DNA of 43,340 bases from Aequorivita soesokkakensis (GCF_001641085.1 NZ_LXIE01000021.1:1-43340); one strand, 5' to 3'; positions 18,225-27,277 are shown, counted from the stretch's first letter. The notes: generated from the sequence alone by a model not told the origin. Program-made: numbers and translations.

Positions 18225-19652
18225 ATGAGCAAAACTGCGGAATCGGTTTGGAACAATTGTTTGGCTTTTATCGAAGATAACATAACTTCGCAAGCATACA
18301 AAACTTGGTTCGAGCCCATTAAAGCGGTAAAGTTAACAGACAATGCTCTTAGTATTCAAGTTCCTAGCAAGTTTTTTTACGAATGGCTTGAGGAACACTA
18401 CGTTAAGATTCTAAAAGTTGCACTTACGAAGGAATTGGGCCAAACTGCCAAACTTGTTTACATCATAAAGATGGAAAATACATACGGCAACAAGCAACCT
18501 TTCACCGAAAAAATACCAAGTTCAAACCGAAGCAACCTGCAATCACAGGAAGTTGATGTGCCTTTGAAAAACAAAAGCCCGGAACTGAAAAATCCGTTTG
18601 TAATTCCTGGTATTCGCAACGTAAAAATTGAGTCGCAACTAAATCCCAATTATAATTTTGAAAGTTTTCTTGAAGGTGAATCAAATAGATTGGCACGTTC
18701 TGCAGGTTTAGCTGTGGCCAACAAACCCGGTGGAACTTCTTTCAACCCATTGCTTATTTTTGGCGGTGTCGGTTTGGGAAAAACACATTTGGGCCATGCT
18801 ATCGGAGTTGATATAAAAGATAAATACCCAGAAAAAACCGTGCTGTATATTTCCGCGGAAAAGTTTACGCAGCAATATATTGAATCGGTTAAAAAGAACA
18901 ATCGCAACGATTTTATTCACTTCTATCAAATTATTGATGTATTGATTGTTGATGACATTCAACTGCTTTCCGGAAAGGCTGGAACACAGGATGTTTTCTT
19001 CCATATTTTTAATCATTTACACCAAAATGGCAAGCAGGTTATTTTAACCAGTGACAAAGCACCGGTTGATATGATTGACATTGAACAACGATTGCTTTCC
19101 CGTTTCAAATGGGGACTTTCTGCAGAATTGAACCATCCTGATTACGACACCCGCGTTGCAATCATAAAAAACAAGCTGTACCGCGATGGCGTGGAAATGC
19201 CTGAGGATATAGTGGAATTTTTGGCAAACAACATCAAAACAAACATTCGCGAACTGGAAGGCGCCATTATATCATTGATCGCCCATTCCTCTTTTAACAA
19301 AAAGGAAATCACCATTGATCTTGCGCGCAAGATTGTTGACAATTATGTGAAACATACCAAACGTGAAGTTTCCATAGACTACATCCAAAAAGTGGTGAGT
19401 GATTATTTCCAGATGGATGTAGATACACTTCAATCAAAGACCCGTAAAAGGCACATCGTGCAGGCACGCCAATTAGCAATGTTTTTTGCTAAGAAATTCA
19501 CCAAAGCATCCCTTGCCTCCATCGGTTCACAAATTGGGCAACGCGATCACGCAACCGTACTTCACGCTTGCAAAACGGTTGACAATCTTTCAACTACCGA
19601 TAAGCAATTCCGCAAGTATGTGGAAGACCTTAACAAAAAGTTGACGCTTTAG
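18225..19652 (+). CDS. dnaA: Chromosomal replication initiator DnaA
   Basis: The 475-residue AAA+ initiator binds DnaA boxes and opens the origin. Domain I starts at ESVWNNCLAFIEDNI, so I use ATG 18225 rather than an in-frame ATG 42 bases upstream. Walker A is FGGVGLGKTH and Walker B is IDVLIVDDIQLL. The arginine-finger region reads LSRFKWGLSAE, and domain IV holds the DNA-binding signature IGQRDHATVLHACKTV. I found no cluster of TTATNCACA boxes in the 205 bases upstream, so the origin may lie elsewhere. CATATTTG (18133-18140) is a one-mismatch promoter box. Confidence 0.96.
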   Translation: MSKTAESVWNNCLAFIEDNITSQAYKTWFEPIKAVKLTDNALSIQVPSKFFYEWLEEHYVKILKVALTKELGQTAKLVYIIKMENTYGNKQPFTEKIPSSNRSNLQSQEVDVPLKNKSPELKNPFVIPGIRNVKIESQLNPNYNFESFLEGESNRLARSAGLAVANKPGGTSFNPLLIFGGVGLGKTHLGHAIGVDIKDKYPEKTVLYISAEKFTQQYIESVKKNNRNDFIHFYQIIDVLIVDDIQLLSGKAGTQDVFFHIFNHLHQNGKQVILTSDKAPVDMIDIEQRLLSRFKWGLSAELNHPDYDTRVAIIKNKLYRDGVEMPEDIVEFLANNIKTNIRELEGAIISLIAHSSFNKKEITIDLARKIVDNYVKHTKREVSIDYIQKVVSDYFQMDVDTLQSKTRKRHIVQARQLAMFFAKKFTKASLASIGSQIGQRDHATVLHACKTVDNLSTTDKQFRKYVEDLNKKLTL

Positions 19653-19706
19653 TCATTTTAGATTCCTTACTTTTATTCGGAATAAAAATCATTTATTTTT
19701 CCAAAA

Positions 19707-20159
19707 ATGCAAACTCGAATTTTAATGGTCTGCCTTGGCAATATTTGCCGTTCCCCTTTGGCGGAAGGCATTTTAAAATCCAAGATTGACACTTCAAAAG
19801 TGGTTGTGGATTCTGCTGGAACGGGTCATTGGCACGTGGGCGATTTACCCGATAAACGCAGTATTGCCGTTGGAAGAAAATACAATATAGATATCACCAA
19901 TCAACGTGGAAGACAGTTCAGCGCAAAGGATTTTGATGATTTTGATATTATTTATGTGATGGATAATTCCAACAAAGAAAATGTTTTGGCAATGGCCCAA
20001 ACCGATTCGCAAAGAGAAAAAGTAAAACTGATTCTCGATGAAATTTTCCCCGGGGAAAACGTGGATGTTCCCGACCCCTATTTTGGTGGAGATAGTGGTT
20101 TTGAAAACGTTTTCAGCATGCTGGACGAAGCCTGCGAACAAATTGCAAATCGACTTTAA
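19707..20159 (+). CDS. Low-molecular-weight protein-tyrosine phosphatase
   Basis: The 150-residue cytoplasmic enzyme has the LMW-PTP P-loop at the extreme N-terminus, C9-LGNIC-R15-S (the CX5R motif), and the general-acid aspartate in VPDPYFGG (Asp123). Length and order fit the family. It starts 54 bases after dnaA, with an AT-rich TTTTATT/AATAAAA hairpin between. Substrates are unknown. Bacterial relatives act on tyrosine kinases of polysaccharide export or on arginine phosphate, but no such partner gene lies in this window. Confidence 0.9.
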   Translation: MQTRILMVCLGNICRSPLAEGILKSKIDTSKVVVDSAGTGHWHVGDLPDKRSIAVGRKYNIDITNQRGRQFSAKDFDDFDIIYVMDNSNKENVLAMAQTDSQREKVKLILDEIFPGENVDVPDPYFGGDSGFENVFSMLDEACEQIANRL

Positions 20160-20212
20160 CGAATATATCCGGCTGATTTGCTTATTTTAGTACTTTCCCT
20201 AAAAAATTTACT

Positions 20213-21592
20213 ATGAAAAAATTTCTCCTCGCTTTTTTATTTCTTTCTTCCACCTCTATTTTTTCCCAAAATGTGGATATTGAACTTTTCAAAGATGGTT
20301 TTTCCGATCCCCTAAATTTGCAACACGTTAATGATGACCGCCTTTTTGTAGTTGAGCAGGGAGGAAAAATTAAAATTATACAGGGTGACGGGACAGTAAA
20401 TCCAGTTCCCTATCTTGACATTTCCAGCATTATTTCAAGTGGTAACGAACGTGGACTTCTTGGGCTTGCATTTCACCCAGATTATGCCAATAATGGCTAT
20501 TTTTATGTGAATTACACAAAACCCAATGGCGATACACAAGTCTCACGGTTTTCTGTGGATTCCGGAAATCCAGATTTGGCTGACGAAAATTCCGAACTGC
20601 CAATTATAGGGTACGCACAACCATTTTCAAACCACAATGGCGGTAATTTGGCTTTTGGGCCTGATGGCTATCTTTATATTTCATCAGGAGATGGCGGAAG
20701 CGGTGGTGATCCCGGAAATAGAGCCCAAAATATTTTTGAACTTTTGGGGAAATTATTGCGCATTGATATTGATAACCCTTCAGGGGGAAACAATTACGGA
20801 ATTCCGGCCGACAATCCGTATGCGGGAAATCCAGATCCGGGAATAAAAAAGGAAATCTGGGCCTATGGTTTGCGAAATCCTTGGCGTTTCTCTTTTGATT
20901 TTACAGAAAACAATCTTTGGATTGCAGATGTAGGGCAAAACAATTGGGAAGAAATAAACCGTGTTGCTGGGTCCGAAGCGGGACTAAATTACGGATGGCG
21001 CTGTTATGAGGGCAACCACCCTTTCAATACGGCAAATTGCCCGCCACAGTCTGAGTTAACATTTCCAATTGCAGAATATTCCCATTCAAATGGTTGTTCC
21101 ATTACGGGAGGCTATGTTTATAGAGGCTCGGCGCATCCTGAAATTGAAGGTCTTTATTTTTTTGCAGATTACTGCAGCGGGCTTATTGGCTCTGTGGATA
21201 GTTCTGGAAGTTTAGTTGATTATGGAGATTTTTCCGGCAATTGGGTTTCTTTTGGGGAAGATGCAAATAAAGAACTTTATATAATTGACATAGGAGGGGC
21301 TATATATAAAATAGTAGCGGAACCAATTATAGGAACTGAAGATTTTTCGATGGAAAACGCTTTAACGATGCTTCCAAATCCAACTTCAACAAATGTCTCT
21401 TTCACTTTAAACGGTGGTAAAATTCAAAATATTCAACTTTATGATATCGGGGCACGTATAGTAATTTCCGAAGAAAATCTTTCAACTAACGAAAAGACAA
21501 TCTCCGTTTCAAGTTTGAATTCCGGTATTTATTTTGTGAAAATAACTTCGGAAAAAGGACAAACGGCAGTTAAAAAATTAATGGTCCAATAG
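20213..21592 (+). CDS. Secreted PQQ-dependent sugar dehydrogenase-like protein with T9SS sorting domain
   Basis: The 459-residue protein has a signal peptide (MKKFLLAFLFLSSTSIFSQ) and a six-bladed GSDH/sorbosone dehydrogenase propeller, about residues 22-365 (VVEQGGKIKII, GNERGLLGLAFHPDY, HNGGNLAFGPDGYLYISSGDG, EIWAYGLRNPWRFSFD). The last ~75 residues are a type A T9SS C-terminal sorting domain (MLPNPTSTNVSF, then SGIYFVKI and VKKLMVQ). So it should reach the cell surface or medium through type IX secretion. The GSDH family includes true PQQ enzymes and proteins without redox activity. The actual sugar is unknown. Confidence 0.9.
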   Translation: MKKFLLAFLFLSSTSIFSQNVDIELFKDGFSDPLNLQHVNDDRLFVVEQGGKIKIIQGDGTVNPVPYLDISSIISSGNERGLLGLAFHPDYANNGYFYVNYTKPNGDTQVSRFSVDSGNPDLADENSELPIIGYAQPFSNHNGGNLAFGPDGYLYISSGDGGSGGDPGNRAQNIFELLGKLLRIDIDNPSGGNNYGIPADNPYAGNPDPGIKKEIWAYGLRNPWRFSFDFTENNLWIADVGQNNWEEINRVAGSEAGLNYGWRCYEGNHPFNTANCPPQSELTFPIAEYSHSNGCSITGGYVYRGSAHPEIEGLYFFADYCSGLIGSVDSSGSLVDYGDFSGNWVSFGEDANKELYIIDIGGAIYKIVAEPIIGTEDFSMENALTMLPNPTSTNVSFTLNGGKIQNIQLYDIGARIVISEENLSTNEKTISVSSLNSGIYFVKITSEKGQTAVKKLMVQ

Positions 21593-21599
21593 TTTCTGA

Positions 21600-22313
21600 A
21601 TGACCACAAAAAAAGGAAATCTATATTTAATTCCATGCCCAATGGGAGATATACCCCCTTTGGCCGTGCTTCCCGTTTCAGTAAAAAAATCAATTGAACA
21701 AATTGATCATTATATTGTGGAACACGAAAAAAATGCGCGTCGTTTCATAAAAAGCATTGTTCCGGAAAAGCAACAGTCTTCTCTGAAAATTCAGGAAATA
21801 AATAAGTTCACAAAACCGGAAGAAATTTCCCCTATGCTAAATCCCTGCTTGGAGGGTTTTGACGTTGGGGTTATAAGTGATGCCGGTTGTCCAGGAATTG
21901 CAGATCCCGGAGCAAGGGCCGTACATTACGCTCACGAAAAAGGCATAAAAGTAGTACCGTTAGTTGGACCGTCTTCTATATTACTTGCAATGATGGCCAG
22001 CGGCTTTAACGGGCAGAATTTTGCATTTAATGGTTATTTGCCCATTGATAAAGGTGAAAGAAAAGCGGAGCTCAAACGTTTGGAAAAGCTTTCAAAAGAT
22101 TTTGACCAATCACAACTCTTCATTGAAACGCCTTACCGCAACAACCAAATGCTACAAAGCCTGATTGAAAACCTCAACCCACAAACAAGAATTTGTGTGG
22201 CCTGCGACATTACTTTGCCTTCTGAATACATAAAAACTGCGCCGGCGAGTCTGTGGAAAAAAATAAAGGTGGACCTTCATAAAAGACCCACCTTGTTTAT
22301 CATTCATGGATAA
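21600..22313 (+). CDS. Tetrapyrrole-methylase-fold SAM methyltransferase, RsmI-like
   Basis: The 237-residue protein has the tetrapyrrole methylase fold with the RsmI-type opening GNLYLIPCPMGD and the loop SDAGCPGIADPGARAV. RsmI 2'-O-methylates C1402 of 16S rRNA. This protein lacks the C-terminal extension of full-length RsmI and has a divergent N-terminal part (LAVLPVSVKKSIEQIDHYIVE), matching the shorter second copy that Bacteroidota often carry. The target could be rRNA or something else. It starts seven bases after the sugar dehydrogenase stop, so the two are likely read through together although unrelated in role. Confidence 0.82.
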   Translation: MTTKKGNLYLIPCPMGDIPPLAVLPVSVKKSIEQIDHYIVEHEKNARRFIKSIVPEKQQSSLKIQEINKFTKPEEISPMLNPCLEGFDVGVISDAGCPGIADPGARAVHYAHEKGIKVVPLVGPSSILLAMMASGFNGQNFAFNGYLPIDKGERKAELKRLEKLSKDFDQSQLFIETPYRNNQMLQSLIENLNPQTRICVACDITLPSEYIKTAPASLWKKIKVDLHKRPTLFIIHG

Positions 22314-22316
22314 AGT

Positions 22317-22967
22317 TTACATTACCCTTGGTTTCTTGTTTGGCACAATGTGCGAAGTATCATAACCTGAAAACATTCTTAGATAATAACGAATTGAAGC
22401 ACCGTTTGCGTCTTCAAACCCATTAGCGCCACCGCTTCTTAAAAATTTTTGAACATTCCCTGCGCCCGCAAGATGCGCAGCTGCCAAAATTCCTGATTCG
22501 GTAATTTTTACACCACCTATGGTTTTTCCCACGGAACGTTTAATATCATTCCGAAGTACCCATTTATTCAAAGAAGTATAAGCCAAGAAAGCTGCTTCCT
22601 GTTGGCGAGTATCATATAGAAAATTATCAGTGTTCTTTACTCCCATCATTCTTAAGGTAGCTCGGGAAAATTGGTATTTCCCCATATAGCCGTAATCATT
22701 CACAATTTGGTAATCTCCTCTTGATTCCTTAAAACCAAGCGCTTCTTTAAATCCTACATAAGATTTCCCCAAAAACAAATAGAATTTTGGAGTCACAGGA
22801 GCAATAAGTGGGGTAAACTCTGCTTCTGTGGGAACATTATAATTTAACTCCAATCCTTCTGTACTAAAAACGGAAAAATCGTAGCCATCTTTTGAAATGA
22901 AACCTGTCCCTACTAGTACGGTAACAACAAGTAATACTGCAATTAGATATATTCTTTTTTTCATCAA
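22317..22967 (-). CDS. Membrane-anchored lysozyme-fold protein, probable peptidoglycan lytic transglycosylase
   Basis: The 216-residue protein has an N-terminal membrane anchor or signal (residues 4-24). At about residues 75-105 it reads FKEALGFKESRGDYQ then YGYMGKYQFSRATLRMMG, the pattern of lysozyme-like transglycosylases: a catalytic Glu in ESRGDY followed by an aromatic/Gln GxxQF motif. Later ESGILAAAHLAGAGNVQKFL resembles the AAHLGG helix of phage-type members. It is the last gene after mltG, another wall-cleaving enzyme, but has its own promoter and a palindrome in the leader. I infer cleavage of glycan strands; activity is not proven by sequence. Confidence 0.7.
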   Translation of the reverse strand: MMKKRIYLIAVLLVVTVLVGTGFISKDGYDFSVFSTEGLELNYNVPTEAEFTPLIAPVTPKFYLFLGKSYVGFKEALGFKESRGDYQIVNDYGYMGKYQFSRATLRMMGVKNTDNFLYDTRQQEAAFLAYTSLNKWVLRNDIKRSVGKTIGGVKITESGILAAAHLAGAGNVQKFLRSGGANGFEDANGASIRYYLRMFSGYDTSHIVPNKKPRVM

Positions 22968-22980
22968 ATTTTAAAATTCA

Positions 22981-23018
22981 GATGTAAAATTACATCCTAG
23001 TTTCAGCGGGCAAAGATA
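22981..23018 (-). promoter_or_regulatory. Promoter plus palindromic leader site of the lysozyme-fold gene
   Basis: TATCTTTG (23018-23011, minus) is a perfect TAnnTTTG box. Transcription should start near 23006. Between that point and the ATG lies the 16-bp palindrome GATGTAAAATTACATC (22981-22996), 7-bp arms around AA, which could be a repressor site or a small hairpin. Confidence 0.5.
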
Positions 23019-23114
23019 ATCCTTTTTTTAAAAATCTGATTTATAGGCTGTTAAAGTAATGTGAAAAGAAAAATTACCCCCGTTTTTAAAGGGATTGCAG
23101 AAGAATTAAAAAAA

Positions 23115-24158
23115 TCAACGATTCAACCCTTGACTATTTACCCAACGCACATATTCCACTTTATTTACATTGTGCTGCGCAAGGGTTTTTGCGAATTTAT
23201 GGTAACCGAAATTGGTAACATCTGCCACAAAGTAGTAATAATCGTGCTTTTCGGGATTCAATACTGCATCAATAGAAGAAATGTCCGGCATTGTGATAGG
23301 TCCCGGTGGAACCCCTGCATATTTATAGGTATTGTATGGCGAATCCAGTTCCAAATCGGCATAAAGTACTCTTTTAATGATTTGGTTATAGTCGTCACTT
23401 TCCTTTTTCAGGGCGTAAATAACAGTTGGATCGGCTTGGAGCAACATCCCAACTTTCAATCTATTCACATAAACACCTGCAACTCGTGATCTTTCATCCA
23501 CTTTTGCGGTTTCCTTTTGAACAATTGCGGCCAACGCCATTACTTGTTCTTTTGAAAGATTTAGATTTTTTGCTTTTTGGGTTCTCGATTCATTCCAAAA
23601 TCGTTCATATTCGGTTTTCATTCGATTGCGAAAAGTTTCTGCTGAACTATTCCAATAAAACTCATAGGTATTCGGAATATAAAGACACAGGGCGGTTTCC
23701 TCGCTTAAACCTTCTTCCTTCAAAAATTGTGGATCTCGCATAGATTTCAACAATGAAATACTATCTGCTTCAATTTGTTTTGAAATATGCCCTGCAAGAT
23801 CCTCCAATCGCTCTTGGTTGTTGAATTTGATATTTATTGGAATATTTGTGCTGCGCAAAACATTCACAATATCGTTATTGGTCATTCCCTTTGTTAAGAT
23901 GAAATGGCCTGGTTTTACATTTCCTGAATATTTTTTTTGATCCGCAACTGCATAAAAAGATTCGGTATCTCTTAAAAGCGGCTCCAATTCTGCAACCACA
24001 TCATCAATTGTTGCATTTGTGGGAATAAATACGTGCGCTTCCTTATTGTTGAAAGCTGTATTTCCGGAAAAAGCAGTGTTGTAAACATACCAAGCAAAAG
24101 CGCCCATTCCAACGGCGCCAAGCAACACAATAATCAGCAATATTTTTTTTATATACAT
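23115..24158 (-). CDS. mltG: Endolytic murein transglycosylase MltG
   Basis: The 347-residue inner-membrane protein has one N-terminal membrane segment (residues 5-27) and a periplasmic YceG domain. MltG cuts nascent glycan strands and so sets their length. The catalytic glutamate motif is AAIVQKETAKVDERSRVAGVYVNRL, followed by LQADPTVIYAL and the conserved SPYNTYKYAGVPPGPI. The LysM-like subdomain covers about residues 40-110. It follows the GNAT gene by 26 bases in the dapF transcript. Confidence 0.95.
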   Translation of the reverse strand: MYIKKILLIIVLLGAVGMGAFAWYVYNTAFSGNTAFNNKEAHVFIPTNATIDDVVAELEPLLRDTESFYAVADQKKYSGNVKPGHFILTKGMTNNDIVNVLRSTNIPINIKFNNQERLEDLAGHISKQIEADSISLLKSMRDPQFLKEEGLSEETALCLYIPNTYEFYWNSSAETFRNRMKTEYERFWNESRTQKAKNLNLSKEQVMALAAIVQKETAKVDERSRVAGVYVNRLKVGMLLQADPTVIYALKKESDDYNQIIKRVLYADLELDSPYNTYKYAGVPPGPITMPDISSIDAVLNPEKHDYYYFVADVTNFGYHKFAKTLAQHNVNKVEYVRWVNSQGLNR

Positions 24159-24184
24159 TCTAAAATTTTCAATTAGCGAATCTG

Positions 24185-24721
24185 CTAATTAGCGAATTGG
24201 CTAATCAACTGATATAAATATTCATCTTTATATTTTCCTTCGGAAAAAATCCAGTCTTTTTTAACGCCCGTTTTTTCAAAACCAGTCTTTTCAAAAAGCA
24301 GAATGCTTCCTTTATTTTCTTCCGTAATTCCTGCGAAAACCTGATGCACGTTTAAATGTGAAAAAGCATAATCACAAGTAAGTTTTAATGCTTCCGAAGC
24401 AAAGCCTTTTCGTTTATCTTCTTCTGAAAAAATAACGATGCCAACCCCTACTCTGTTGTGTTTTGGATCAAAATCGAATAAATCTATAAATCCAACAACT
24501 GCTTCATTTTCAGTTTTACAGATCACCAACCGCAATTGTTTTACGTCGTAAATATCGCGATGACTGTTTTCAAGATATTGGTTCAGAATATATTTTGAAT
24601 ACGGAGTTGTGGTGTTGCTCACTTCCCAAAGCGATTCATCGTTCTCCAAATTATAGAGAAAATCCAAATCGGAAAGTTCGAGAGCCCGCAAAAATATATG
24701 CTCGCCTTTTAGTGTTTTCAT
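24185..24721 (-). CDS. GNAT family N-acetyltransferase (RimJ/RimL-like)
   Basis: The 178-residue protein begins LKGEHIFLRALELSDLDFLYNLEND, the usual start of RimJ/RimL-type acetyltransferases. It has the acetyl-CoA loop EEDKRKGFASEALKLTCDYAF and the later NKGSILLFEKTGFEKTG motif. Related enzymes acetylate protein N-termini, aminoglycosides, spermidine or amino acids, and the acceptor here is unknown. Its ATG overlaps the dapF stop by four bases (ATGA), which implies coupled translation with dapF. Confidence 0.88.
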   Translation of the reverse strand: MKTLKGEHIFLRALELSDLDFLYNLENDESLWEVSNTTTPYSKYILNQYLENSHRDIYDVKQLRLVICKTENEAVVGFIDLFDFDPKHNRVGVGIVIFSEEDKRKGFASEALKLTCDYAFSHLNVHQVFAGITEENKGSILLFEKTGFEKTGVKKDWIFSEGKYKDEYLYQLISQFAN

Positions 24722-25491
24722 TTCCAGATTCCTTTAAAAACTTGTATTGCCGAACCTTCCAAATATACATTTTCATAACCTGAACCAATTTTTTCAAAAC
24801 GAACCTGTAATTCTCCGCCGGGCGTTTTTAATGTCACTTTATTTTCTGAAGTTTTGCCAGTTTCAAACATTGCAATTGCAACAGCTGTAACTCCAGTGCC
24901 ACAAGAAAGCGTTTCGTCCTCCACGCCTCTTTCATAGGTTCTGACTGAAAAAATCGCGTGATCATTTTGTTCGACAAAATTTACATTCGAACCTTCTTTT
25001 CCATAGGTTTTATTTCGAATGTTTCTTCCGTTTGTAAAAACATCAAAATCCTGAAGTTCCGTAACAATTTCAACGTGGTGTGGCGAGCCTGTGTTCAAGA
25101 AAGTAAAGTTTTCAGAAACATTTACTTTTTCAACATTGTTCATTTTAAGGGAAACCCAATCGTTTTTAACCGTAGCTTCGTGCATTCCGTCCACTGCTTC
25201 AAAGGTGGTTTTTTCAGAAATGATACCGAGGAATTTTGCGAAATGAGAAATACACCGTCCGCCATTTCCGCACATAGAACTTAGGTTGCCATCGCTATTA
25301 TAATAAACCATTCTGAAATCTGCATCAGGATGGTTTTCCAATAAAAGCAGGCCATCAGCGCCAACCCCAAAACGGCGGTCGCAGATTTTGGCTACAAGTT
25401 CGGTATTCTTTTTCGGAAAAAAATCTTCCCGATTGTCGATAATAACGAAATCGTTGCCCGTGCCTTGGTATTTATAAAAGGTGAATTCCAT
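24718..25491 (-). CDS. dapF: Diaminopimelate epimerase
   Basis: The 257-residue enzyme converts LL- to meso-diaminopimelate, the precursor of lysine and of the peptidoglycan cross-link. The two catalytic cysteines are Cys74 (SSMCGNGGRC) and the one in TLSCGTGVTA. FYKYQGTGNDFVIID is the family start, so I use ATG 25491 rather than 25533. A perfect promoter box lies only seven bases before this ATG, and the alternative start would sit upstream of it. An 11-bp inverted repeat surrounds the -33 element. The GNAT and mltG genes follow in the same transcript. Confidence 0.96.
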   Translation of the reverse strand: MEFTFYKYQGTGNDFVIIDNREDFFPKKNTELVAKICDRRFGVGADGLLLLENHPDADFRMVYYNSDGNLSSMCGNGGRCISHFAKFLGIISEKTTFEAVDGMHEATVKNDWVSLKMNNVEKVNVSENFTFLNTGSPHHVEIVTELQDFDVFTNGRNIRNKTYGKEGSNVNFVEQNDHAIFSVRTYERGVEDETLSCGTGVTAVAIAMFETGKTSENKVTLKTPGGELQVRFEKIGSGYENVYLEGSAIQVFKGIWK

Positions 25492-25498
25492 AACTGCG

Positions 25499-25527
25499 CA
25501 AAGATAACAAACTACCTCGTGGACAAA
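25499..25527 (-). promoter_or_regulatory. dapF promoter
   Basis: On the minus strand TTTG (25527-25524), 17 bases, then TATCTTTG (25506-25499), a perfect TAnnTTTG. Transcription should begin about 2-5 bases before the ATG. This argues strongly for the start at 25491. Confidence 0.65.
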
Positions 25528-25540
25528 GCCCACGAGATAG
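25512..25540. repeat. Inverted repeat around the dapF -33 element
   Basis: Arms 25512-25522 and 25530-25540 pair over 11 positions with one mismatch (CTCGTGG with CCACGAG at the core), loop ACAAAGC. The loop contains the TTTG of the dapF promoter. It could be an operator, a cruciform or a dispersed repeat; no T-run follows on either strand. Confidence 0.6.
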
Positions 25541-25867
25541 TAAAATCACAAAAAAAACAAATTCCAAATTCCAAAAAAAAGATAAGACGCTACTGTGAGA
25601 GTTTTTATCCATATAAAATATTATGCCCAACTGGGTTTTCAGAAAAATTTTCACGTTAAATAGAAGTTAAATACCGCTTTGTGGCATACTTTTTTCGTTC
25701 CATCGTTGTTAAATTTGTGGGAGTGTTTAAAAAAATGTTTCTTCAAAAAGGGTTTCCCTCCTCCGTTCTTCTCAGGACTGAAACCTTTAAAACAGTTTAA
25801 AAATGCAAAACTTGAACATTAAGTTTTTGAATTATTTTAAATCAGTATTAATTAAAATTTTATTACA
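25541..25867 (+). promoter_or_regulatory. htrA upstream region with -7 box at 25710-25717
   Basis: This gene-free stretch of 327 bases between dapF and htrA starts with about 2.5 copies of heptamer AAATTCC (25559-25575). TAAATTTG at 25710-25717 is a perfect TAnnTTTG box for htrA and would give a leader of about 145 bases. No conserved frame is visible. The leader holds CTCCTCCG / CTCAGGAC words but no hairpin I can support. Confidence 0.45.
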
Positions 25868-27256
25868 ATGAAACAAACAATCCGTTTATTTCTTGTAGCG
25901 CTATTCGCAGGTGCAATCACACTTGGCGGCTACAAATTCTTCGAAAAAAAGGAAACTATTTCCTTCGCTCCACAACAAACTTCAAACTACATTCCCACAA
26001 ACTTTTCCTCGACGGCCGAGGGTATGAATACAGATTTCACCGAAGCCGCTGATAAAACCGTGCATGCCGTTGTTCACGTAAAAAACACAACGGTGAGCCG
26101 GCAGCCCACAAATATTATGGAGTATTTTCAGGGTGGCGGCCAACCGCGCGCAATGGTAGGTAGCGGTAGTGGTGTGATTATTTCGCCGGACGGTTACATT
26201 GTTACCAATAATCACGTAATCGCTAACGCTTCAAATCTTGAGGTTACGCTGAATAACAACAAAACATACACGGCAAAACTTATTGGCACCGATCCAAACA
26301 CAGACATCGCTTTGATAAAAGTTGACGGCGACGATGATTTTCCATTTATTCCTTTCGGCGATTCCAATAATGTGAAAATTGGCGAATGGGTGCTTGCCGT
26401 GGGAAATCCTTTCAACCTGACCTCAACCGTTACTGCTGGAATAATTAGTGCGAAAGCGCGTGATTTAAACCAATTTGACGGTAATCCACAGTCTTTTATT
26501 CAAACAGATGCCGCGGTGAATCGCGGAAACAGCGGTGGTGCCTTGGTAAACACCCGTGGCGAATTGATTGGGATTAATACTGCCATTACTTCTGAAACGG
26601 GAAGTTATGTGGGGTATTCCTTTGCAGTTCCTTCAAATAACGCCCGAAAAGTGATTGAGGATATTTTGGAATACGGAAACGTACAGCGCGGAATTTTGGG
26701 AATACAAGTAGGGAATTTGAATTCCGATTTAGCGAAAAAACTAGGCGTTGACGAAACCCAAGGTGTTTACGTTGGTGGTATTGAAAAAGGTAGTGGCGCC
26801 GATAAGGGTGGAATTAAAGAAGGCGATATAATTAAAAAACTTGATGGCGTAACGGTTAATAAATTTGCCGATTTGGCTGGGTATCTCGGTTCAAAAAGAC
26901 CGAATGATGTTGTTGAAGTAACGGTTGTGCGCAACGGAAACGAAAAAACAATTCCCGTAACGCTTGTGAAATTAGAAACTTTTTCAATTGACGATTTGGG
27001 CTTGGAAGTCAAAAACACTACTTCAGCTGAACTTAAAGCCCGCGGATTGAAAAACGGAGTGACAGTAACCCGAGCTTTAACCCCTGATGTTGCCCAATAT
27101 AAATTGGAAGGAATTATAATCACCCAATTAAATGACGAAGTAGTGAATAACATAAATGACGTAAAACGAATTATGAGCCAGCGCGATTACCGAACACCCA
27201 TAAAAATGACTTTTATGGACACTGCCGGCAATATAAATTCTTTTATTTTTAGATAA
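25868..27256 (+). CDS. Do/DegP-type periplasmic serine protease HtrA
   Basis: The 462-residue trypsin-fold protease and chaperone deals with misfolded envelope proteins. The catalytic triad is His116 (VTNNHVIAN), Asp146 (NTDIALIKVD) and Ser222 (NRGNSGGALVN), close to DegP spacing. Residues 1-25 are a signal or anchor. Two PDZ domains follow: about 275-365 (GILGIQVGNLNSDLAKKLG, GSGADKGGIKEGDIIKKLDG) and a weaker one at about 375-455. The PDZ regions should sense unfolded C-termini. It has its own long leader and a strong terminator, so it is a single-gene unit. Confidence 0.95.
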   Translation: MKQTIRLFLVALFAGAITLGGYKFFEKKETISFAPQQTSNYIPTNFSSTAEGMNTDFTEAADKTVHAVVHVKNTTVSRQPTNIMEYFQGGGQPRAMVGSGSGVIISPDGYIVTNNHVIANASNLEVTLNNNKTYTAKLIGTDPNTDIALIKVDGDDDFPFIPFGDSNNVKIGEWVLAVGNPFNLTSTVTAGIISAKARDLNQFDGNPQSFIQTDAAVNRGNSGGALVNTRGELIGINTAITSETGSYVGYSFAVPSNNARKVIEDILEYGNVQRGILGIQVGNLNSDLAKKLGVDETQGVYVGGIEKGSGADKGGIKEGDIIKKLDGVTVNKFADLAGYLGSKRPNDVVEVTVVRNGNEKTIPVTLVKLETFSIDDLGLEVKNTTSAELKARGLKNGVTVTRALTPDVAQYKLEGIIITQLNDEVVNNINDVKRIMSQRDYRTPIKMTFMDTAGNINSFIFR

Positions 27257-27277
27257 AATATAATTAGAAATCACTCA

